Shown: one piece after another, positions 5,751 through 10,084 of the stretch
Layout: each line of letters begins with the position of its first letter
How positions within the stretch are numbered: the stretch's first letter is position 1
Assembly: GCA_016302165.1 (NCBI GenBank)
Contig: JAEDOD010000065.1
Location: 1-10,084 of the forward strand
Source: Sphaerochaetaceae bacterium
GTDB taxonomy: Bacteria > Spirochaetota > Spirochaetia > Sphaerochaetales > Sphaerochaetaceae
Reading direction: 5' to 3'
Length of the DNA: 10,084 nt
Program-made: the position numbers and the translations under genes
The notes under the pieces: generated by a model
The model's input: only the letters and a program-made list of their open reading frames with translations
What the model was told of the DNA's origin: nothing
The model's database searches: none

Positions 5751-6863
5751 GTGAAGAAACTGTCTATTTTGATAATCCTTTGCTCTTTGCTTTTCCCACT
5801 GCTATCAGCAGAAGGTTCAAAGTATGACTTCACCATATATGAAACTGCAGACAACTCAGTTATGGGAGTAAAGGGAGACAAGCTGGGCCTGGACGTTACA
5901 GGTTATGGCTTTATCGGCCAAAGCAAAAAGGGTTTCTATATACGTCTTGGCCTTCAGACTCCTTTCGATACCATTCTCGGCTACCTTAACCTGCTTCCGG
6001 AGGAAAGCCCGACAGCCACCGATAACGAGAATAAGGAAGAAGAGAAGGAAACCTCATCAGAGCCTTCTGGGGAAATGGAAGAAAGCGAAATGGAGAATAG
6101 AAATATCAGTATCCTTTCTCCTTCCCCTATTGATACCCCAACCTTCCCTTCCACAGCCCAGAGTAATCTGAGCCTTCCTCAAACAGAGACTCCTACAGAC
6201 ATAAATTCTCTTCCAGATATTCCTCCTGCCATAACCAATCCACAGGAGAATCCTCCTGTTGTCGATGATACTTCCTCCCCCAGTGAGAAGACAGACGAGG
6301 AAGAGAAGCCTCTAGACCCATCAATTCCCATCACTGGAAGCGAAGGGGAATCGGTGGTCTCCACCACAAAATCCATTACAGATGACTTCAGAAAGGAGTG
6401 GAGATTCCTTCTCACCATAGGCCCCGCGTACCGCTCCTTCATGGGAGAAGAAGCAATGGTCTATCTGGGATATGGAATCTCAGGAGACTTCGGCCACAGG
6501 GTGGATGTCGACAAGGACACAGGAAACACAGTAACCTCCTCCCACGCAATTCTTGGAGGAGATGTGGATATGGGGCTCAGATACACTATAGAGGACCACT
6601 CCACAATCAGGATCGGCGCCCACTTCACTACAGACTTCATAGGCTTCAAGAGCTATCTCATAACAGACGAAAAGGGAAAGGAAGTGGATGACAACACAGA
6701 TTTCTATGGTTATTCCCTTACAGGTGCAGGAATCTTCGAAACCATGAAAGGACAGGGATATATCCGTCTTGCCTTAGCCTTGAACGGAATGAAGAAGGAA
6801 GTTTTCGATTATTCAAATAGAACTGGAACCATAGGTGGCGGCACAATCCAGATAAGACAGTGA
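5751..6863 (+). CDS. Probable outer-membrane beta-barrel protein with an acidic Pro/Ser/Thr insertion
   Basis: The 370-residue product begins with a clear signal peptide (1-20: KKLSILIILCSLLFPLLSA, cleavage about LSA-EG), so it is exported. Residues 24-81 and about 215-345 alternate polar and hydrophobic residues with many Gly and aromatic positions, such as GFYIRLGLQTPF, EWRFLLTIGPAYRSF, MVYLGYGISGDFG, STIRIGAHFTTDF and GQGYIRLALALNG. These look like beta-barrel strands. Between them, residues 82-208 are a low-complexity linker rich in Glu, Pro, Ser and Thr. The C-terminus ends in Gln rather than the aromatic residue common in classical barrels. I do not recognise the family, and function is unknown. 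The start is GTG 5751; the next in-frame Met would remove the signal peptide. No Shine-Dalgarno is present, consistent with the promoter ending right at the start codon. It is divergent from the MATE gene. Confidence 0.7.
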   Translation: MKKLSILIILCSLLFPLLSAEGSKYDFTIYETADNSVMGVKGDKLGLDVTGYGFIGQSKKGFYIRLGLQTPFDTILGYLNLLPEESPTATDNENKEEEKETSSEPSGEMEESEMENRNISILSPSPIDTPTFPSTAQSNLSLPQTETPTDINSLPDIPPAITNPQENPPVVDDTSSPSEKTDEEEKPLDPSIPITGSEGESVVSTTKSITDDFRKEWRFLLTIGPAYRSFMGEEAMVYLGYGISGDFGHRVDVDKDTGNTVTSSHAILGGDVDMGLRYTIEDHSTIRIGAHFTTDFIGFKSYLITDEKGKEVDDNTDFYGYSLTGAGIFETMKGQGYIRLALALNGMKKEVFDYSNRTGTIGGGTIQIRQ

Positions 6864-7001
6864 ATCCTCAGCCTTCATTTTCCATGGACTTTCTGCGTTG
6901 AGACAGAAAAAAAACGAAATTGATCAAACTTTTTTTCAGAAAACCAATACGAAAAATGAAAAAACTGCGTTCTTAATGGTGTAGACAAAGTTCTGTTATA
7001 C

Positions 7002-7042
7002 AAGGAGGAATGACAGCGACAGTTTTTTTTCATCTATTTTAA
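7002..7042 (+). other. Orphan Shine-Dalgarno with a 10-codon frame
   Basis: AAGGAGG (7002-7008) is a perfect ribosome-binding sequence in a convergent intergenic region. It is followed after only 1 nt by ATG 7010 and a 10-residue frame (MTATVFFHLF) that crosses a T8 run. The spacing is too short for efficient initiation. It may be a relic of a lost gene or chance. The rest of 6864-7128 has A- and T-runs (for example near 6907 and 6930) but no gene. Confidence 0.25.
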
Positions 7043-7054
7043 CCATCTTACCCC

Positions 7055-7080
7055 AACGGGACAGGGAGACCTGTCCCGTT
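7055..7080. other. Strong 11-bp hairpin with GAGA tetraloop
   Basis: AACGGGACAGG and CCTGTCCCGTT form a perfect 11-bp GC-rich stem around GAGA, a GNRA-type loop when read on the plus strand. Neither strand has a T-run right after it, so it is not a textbook terminator. It may act as a back-up stop or RNA 3' stabiliser for the convergent barrel and permease transcripts. The palindrome CCTTTAAAGG follows at 7081-7090. Confidence 0.6.
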
Positions 7081-7090
7081 CCTTTAAAGG

Positions 7091-7110
7091 AAAAGGGGGC
7101 CGAAGCCCCC
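7091..7110 (-). terminator. Intrinsic terminator of the permease operon
   Basis: On the minus strand, GGGGGC-TTCG-GCCCCC followed by TTTT: a 6-bp GC stem closed by the very stable UUCG tetraloop, starting 18 nt after the permease stop codon. This is a standard rho-independent terminator, with a second hairpin (7055-7080) behind it. Confidence 0.88.
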
Positions 7111-7128
7111 AAGAAGATGGATAACCCA

Positions 7129-8475
7129 TCAGACAAAGAGTGATACCACAAAGAGCACGATGATGATTGTGATACCCATGGCAGCTGTCATACCTGTCTG
7201 AGCCTTGTAGGCTTCCTCTGTCTTCATGTCTGAGAACTGGGATACGACCCAGAAGTAGGAGTCGTTGGCATGGGATGCGACCATTGATCCGGCTCCAATT
7301 GCCATTACAACCAGAACTCTTCCCAGTGAAGAAGCAAAGCCCATGGTCTCCATGAGAGGAACCATAATGGAAGCTGTTGTGATCATTGCAACTGTGCTTG
7401 CGCCCATGCTGAGCTTGAAGATACATGCAATGATGAAAGGAACGAAGATACCGAGACCTGTTGAAGAGAGACCCTGGATGGAAGCCTGGATTGGGAGAGC
7501 CTTGAGAATCTGACCGAAAGCTCCACCAGCACCGGTGATTGCCAGAATAGCTGCGCTGTCTGTAATACCGGAGGAAACCCATGAGAGAGTATTGGCCTTC
7601 TCCTGCTTTGGAATCATGCCGATTGCAAGGAATACACCAATAAGGAGGGCCACAACTGGCTTTCCAAGGAAGGTGAAGATATTTGCAACTACACCTGTGG
7701 CTCCGAGGATGGAGACTACGGAAGCAATACCGATAAGGATGATAGGAAGAAGAATTGGAGCGAAGCTCTGGAGTGTTCCAGGGAGCTTTCCATACTTCTT
7801 CTGCAGCTCTTCAAGAGTGTATTCGCTGTTGGCTTCAATATGGATGGTGGAAGAGACCTTCTTTGCCCAGATGATTGCAACCAATACTGCTGGAATGGAG
7901 ACCAGAAGACCTACGAGAATTGTAAGGCCAAGGTCAGCACCCAGTGTTCCTGCCATGGCGATAGGGCCTGGTGTTGGAGGAACGAGACAATGTGTTGCAT
8001 AGAGTCCACCGGAGAGAGCTGTAGCCATAACTGCAAGGGATGTGTTGGACTGCTGTGCAAGAGCTCTGGAAATTGGAGAGAGTACAACAAATCCTGAGTC
8101 GCAGAATACAGGGATACCTGTGATGTAGCCCATGGCACCCATTGCAACTACGCTGTTCTTCTTTCCTACAACCTTAAGAATGGCGTTGGCCATGGTGAGG
8201 GCTGCGCCTGTCTTCTCAAGAATGGTACCGATGATGGTTCCGCAGAGGATCACGATACCGATGCTGGTCATAATGGATCCGAAGCCTGAGTTGACCTTAT
8301 TTATTACCTCAGAAAGGGTAAGACCTGTCTCTGGGAATAGCCAGCCTCCAATGACACCACAAAGGATTGCGATGACTGTCATGACGATAAATGGATGCAT
8401 CTTCAGCTTTGAGATGGCCAAAATCATCAATACGACAGAAACGATGATAAGAGCAAACAATAAGAATGTTGACAC
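7129..8475 (-). CDS. GntP-family sugar-acid permease
   Basis: The 448-residue protein is an inner-membrane symporter of the GntP family, which takes up gluconate, glycerate, D-serine or related acids with protons. Family signatures are GYITGIPVFCDSGFVVLSPI (117-135 region) and ALSGGLYATHCLVPPTPGPI (153-172), followed by GTLGADLG. About 12 hydrophobic segments run the full length, and size is normal. The start is GTG 8475: AGGAGG at 8486-8481 lies 5 nt upstream and no better start exists. That ribosome-binding site overlaps the TAG of the regulator gene, so the two are probably translationally coupled. It is the last gene of the operon and is followed by a strong terminator. The regulator next door implies substrate-induced expression. 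The exact substrate cannot be assigned, so no specific symbol is given. Confidence 0.93.
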   Translation of the reverse strand: MSTFLLFALIIVSVVLMILAISKLKMHPFIVMTVIAILCGVIGGWLFPETGLTLSEVINKVNSGFGSIMTSIGIVILCGTIIGTILEKTGAALTMANAILKVVGKKNSVVAMGAMGYITGIPVFCDSGFVVLSPISRALAQQSNTSLAVMATALSGGLYATHCLVPPTPGPIAMAGTLGADLGLTILVGLLVSIPAVLVAIIWAKKVSSTIHIEANSEYTLEELQKKYGKLPGTLQSFAPILLPIILIGIASVVSILGATGVVANIFTFLGKPVVALLIGVFLAIGMIPKQEKANTLSWVSSGITDSAAILAITGAGGAFGQILKALPIQASIQGLSSTGLGIFVPFIIACIFKLSMGASTVAMITTASIMVPLMETMGFASSLGRVLVVMAIGAGSMVASHANDSYFWVVSQFSDMKTEEAYKAQTGMTAAMGITIIIVLFVVSLFV

Positions 8476-8484
8476 GTTCTCCTC

Positions 8485-9612
8485 CTATTTTTTAAGGGAT
8501 CTAAATCCCTTCTTTCTCCTATATTCAGCAAGGACCATAGATACCAGAAGCTCCTTTTCAAAGTCATTGCATTCTGTAATGGCCAGCACATCAAAAAGCT
8601 TGTTCATTCTGTACCAGAGGGTATTCTTATGGATGAAAACCTCCTCAGATGCTTTCACTATGCTGTGTCCATTACGGTAATAGGCCTCTGCGGTCCTCAT
8701 CACCTCTTCCAGCTCCTCTTCCTTCAGTTCCTTTTCAAGCTTTGAAAGCTTCCCTGTCACATATTCATCGTCAGCCATAAGGGCTTTGTATACCACAAAC
8801 CTGGCCCTGTCACTGAAGTTGAGCATGGATGAAATAGGCTTATCCTGGAGGCTATCCAGGATGCTGGCTTTATTGTATGTCGTGGGAATCTCCTCCAGTG
8901 TCGAGGCCTTGTCTCCAATGGAAACTCTTCCTATGGACAGGATTGGACTGTTCTTCAGTTCATCCTCCAAGGCTGACGAATGGCCGAAGTTTCTGAACAG
9001 TACCAGTCTGCCTCCCATAAAGCCATAGATATCGTCAGGCCACAGAATCTTCTCCTTTACAAGGATCTCCAGGATGGATTTCTCCCACTCTGCCCTGTTT
9101 TCACCGCCATATGGAGAGAACACAGCACATTCCATAGGAAAGCTTAGAGTAATTCCAAGCTTCTCCAGAATCAGCCTGATGCTGTCGCTACCGGTAGGCA
9201 TCACCATTTCCTTCAACAGCCTCTGCTTCATCTCGCTATCCCTGAGTCTGGGAATAGCCAAGGCTTCAAGCTGGTAATACTTCTCCACATATAGCTCCAC
9301 AAAGGAGACGATGGTCTTTATCTCCTCAGGGTTTCCGAAGATTCCAATGACTCCTATTATCTTTCCGTTTACAAACAAAGGAACGTTGGTGCCTTTCTTG
9401 GCTCCTGGATAATTTCCTACCGTCTCCTCAGTAATGTTTACTGTCTTACCTGTGGCTGCAGCTATTTCAGCACCCTTATGGAAGGTTCCTATCCTATCCT
9501 TTTCCGTACTGGAAATTATTATGCCTGAGGTATCCATAATGTTTACGGTCCTTTCAGGAAGGAAACTGGATACCATCTCAATTATTTCATCAGCAAAGGT
9601 TTCAAGCAGCAT
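8485..9612 (-). CDS. cdaR: CdaR/SdaR-type sugar-diacid transcriptional regulator
   Basis: This 375-residue protein has the layout of carbohydrate diacid regulators: an N-terminal sugar-diacid recognition domain (about 1-130, with VNIMDTSGIIISST at 23-36 and a VPLFVNGKIIGVIGIFG strand at 77-93), a middle GGDEF-like region, and a C-terminal PucR-type helix-turn-helix (about 300-365, with ASEEVFIHKNTLWYRMNKL at 323-341). E. coli CdaR activates glucarate, galactarate and glycerate genes when it binds these acids. Here the regulator lies inside the operon, 9 nt before a GntP permease, so it probably senses the acid that the permease imports. ATG 9612 is chosen; GAGG 5 nt upstream overlaps the stop of the hydrolase gene, which is only 7 nt away. 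The symbol reflects family, not proven orthology. Confidence 0.9.
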   Translation of the reverse strand: MLLETFADEIIEMVSSFLPERTVNIMDTSGIIISSTEKDRIGTFHKGAEIAAATGKTVNITEETVGNYPGAKKGTNVPLFVNGKIIGVIGIFGNPEEIKTIVSFVELYVEKYYQLEALAIPRLRDSEMKQRLLKEMVMPTGSDSIRLILEKLGITLSFPMECAVFSPYGGENRAEWEKSILEILVKEKILWPDDIYGFMGGRLVLFRNFGHSSALEDELKNSPILSIGRVSIGDKASTLEEIPTTYNKASILDSLQDKPISSMLNFSDRARFVVYKALMADDEYVTGKLSKLEKELKEEELEEVMRTAEAYYRNGHSIVKASEEVFIHKNTLWYRMNKLFDVLAITECNDFEKELLVSMVLAEYRRKKGFRSLKK

Positions 9613-9619
9613 ATGGACC

Positions 9620-10084
9620 TCAGATAAAAATGGTATCTCCTACAGCCAGATGGCAAGCCTTGAGACCGGAAGAAACGCAGACCTCCTCCGCCCTGTCTCC
9701 AGAGCAGTGGCAGAAGCCTCCTGTGCTGAGCCCCATGGAGAACAGGGCCCCCATGGTCTCGTCCATTCTCTTCTGGTCTGCCTCATTGAGATGGATTCCT
9801 CCGAAGACAGCTGAAACAGGCTTTTTAAAGAGGGAAAACACATGCTTCACCATATTTGTGATTCCAGGATGGGAGCAGCCGCATATCATTACAGTGCTCT
9901 CCCCTTTGTCGATTACAAGGCAGATTTCATCTGAGAAGTCATCAGAAACAAAGCCATCTTCACTTCTTCTCACAAATCTGGAAGGAATGGTTTCGAATCC
10001 GCTGACTCTAGGAAAGCCACCTACTGCATAGATGCCTTCAGTTATCGCAGCCACGGCGGAAACTTCATGGATGGCCACATTGTG
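9620..10084 (-). CDS. Metallo-beta-lactamase-fold hydrolase, C-terminal part (5' end outside the window)
   Basis: The frame is open to the window edge, so 154 residues of the C-terminal half are visible. VMICGCSHPGITNMVKHV and VSAVFGGIHL are hallmarks of the COG1237-type MBL-fold hydrolases (often annotated 7,8-dihydropterin-6-methyl-4-aminobenzene-phosphate synthase-like). The His in GCSHPG is a metal ligand of the fold, and the late GFCHCSGDRA matches the usual HCTG-like motif. The N-terminal HxHxDH motif should lie beyond 10084. The enzyme name transferred by annotation is loose; these proteins cleave varied esters or phosphodiesters. It is the most upstream visible gene of an operon with cdaR and a GntP permease, so a role on a sugar acid, for example opening a lactone, is possible but is inference. 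Confidence 0.85.
   Translation of the reverse strand, partial: HNVAIHEVSAVAAITEGIYAVGGFPRVSGFETIPSRFVRRSEDGFVSDDFSDEICLVIDKGESTVMICGCSHPGITNMVKHVFSLFKKPVSAVFGGIHLNEADQKRMDETMGALFSMGLSTGGFCHCSGDRAEEVCVSSGLKACHLAVGDTIFI

Noticed and set aside
7034..7582. A 182-codon minus-strand frame
   Set aside because: It overlaps the GntP permease in another frame; the permease frame has full family signatures, while this one is Ser/Arg/His-rich without a domain pattern.
8132..8680. A 182-codon plus-strand frame
   Set aside because: It is antisense across the permease-regulator junction; both genes there are well supported.
1..10084. CRISPR array, tRNA, rRNA, or insertion sequence
   Set aside because: I saw no regularly spaced repeats, no tRNA or rRNA-like conserved stretches and no transposase-like protein.

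Overview
The window suggests a chromosome segment of a diderm, host- or sediment-associated bacterium. Two genes carry signal peptides, and one of those encodes a probable outer-membrane beta-barrel. A GntP permease with a CdaR-type regulator and a MATE exporter complete the picture. The mix of genes and the moderate GC content would suit a Spirochaetota member (Treponema/Sphaerochaeta-like). That placement is inference from style and content; there is no rRNA or taxonomic marker here.

Layout. (a) 1-1640, minus strand: the 5' end of an unidentified gene and a complete AlbA_2/Schlafen-type ATP-binding protein. Each is preceded by a near-identical promoter plus a homopurine (GAAA-rich) leader, so the promoter unit appears twice. 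(b) 1640-2747: a sparse zone holding a small DUF3784-like membrane protein gene with a TTG start, then a stretch whose minus strand looks like a decayed gene (stops and frame changes). (c) 2748-3297: a canonical bacterial ferritin with a full ferroxidase centre, closed by a strong bidirectional terminator. (d) 3295-5644, minus strand: a MATE-family efflux protein followed by a secreted class 3 lipase, separated by a 73-nt gap that contains a perfect 10-bp hairpin. (e) 5645-6863: a divergent promoter region, then a beta-barrel-like envelope protein with a large acidic Pro/Ser/Thr insertion. Its promoter places transcription start at the GTG start codon, so the mRNA is probably leaderless. (f) 6864-7128: a convergent intergenic region with two strong hairpins and an orphan Shine-Dalgarno. 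(g) 7129-10084, minus strand: a tightly packed operon, metallo-beta-lactamase-fold hydrolase (its 5' end lies outside the window) -> CdaR-type sugar-diacid regulator -> GntP-family permease. Each ribosome-binding site overlaps or abuts the preceding stop codon, and a UUCG-loop terminator ends the operon.

How the genes work together. The operon in (g) is best read as uptake and sensing of a sugar acid (gluconate, glycerate or similar), with the hydrolase as a possible partner enzyme. MATE and lipase are co-oriented but may be only partly co-transcribed. I found no CRISPR array, tRNA, rRNA, insertion sequence or recognisable defence island. The AlbA_2 protein is of a type sometimes seen in defence or regulatory settings, but nothing beside it supports a defence role. 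No clearly new multi-gene system is visible. The most distinctive signals are the duplicated homopurine promoter leader, the leaderless barrel gene, and the decayed locus at 2152-2682.
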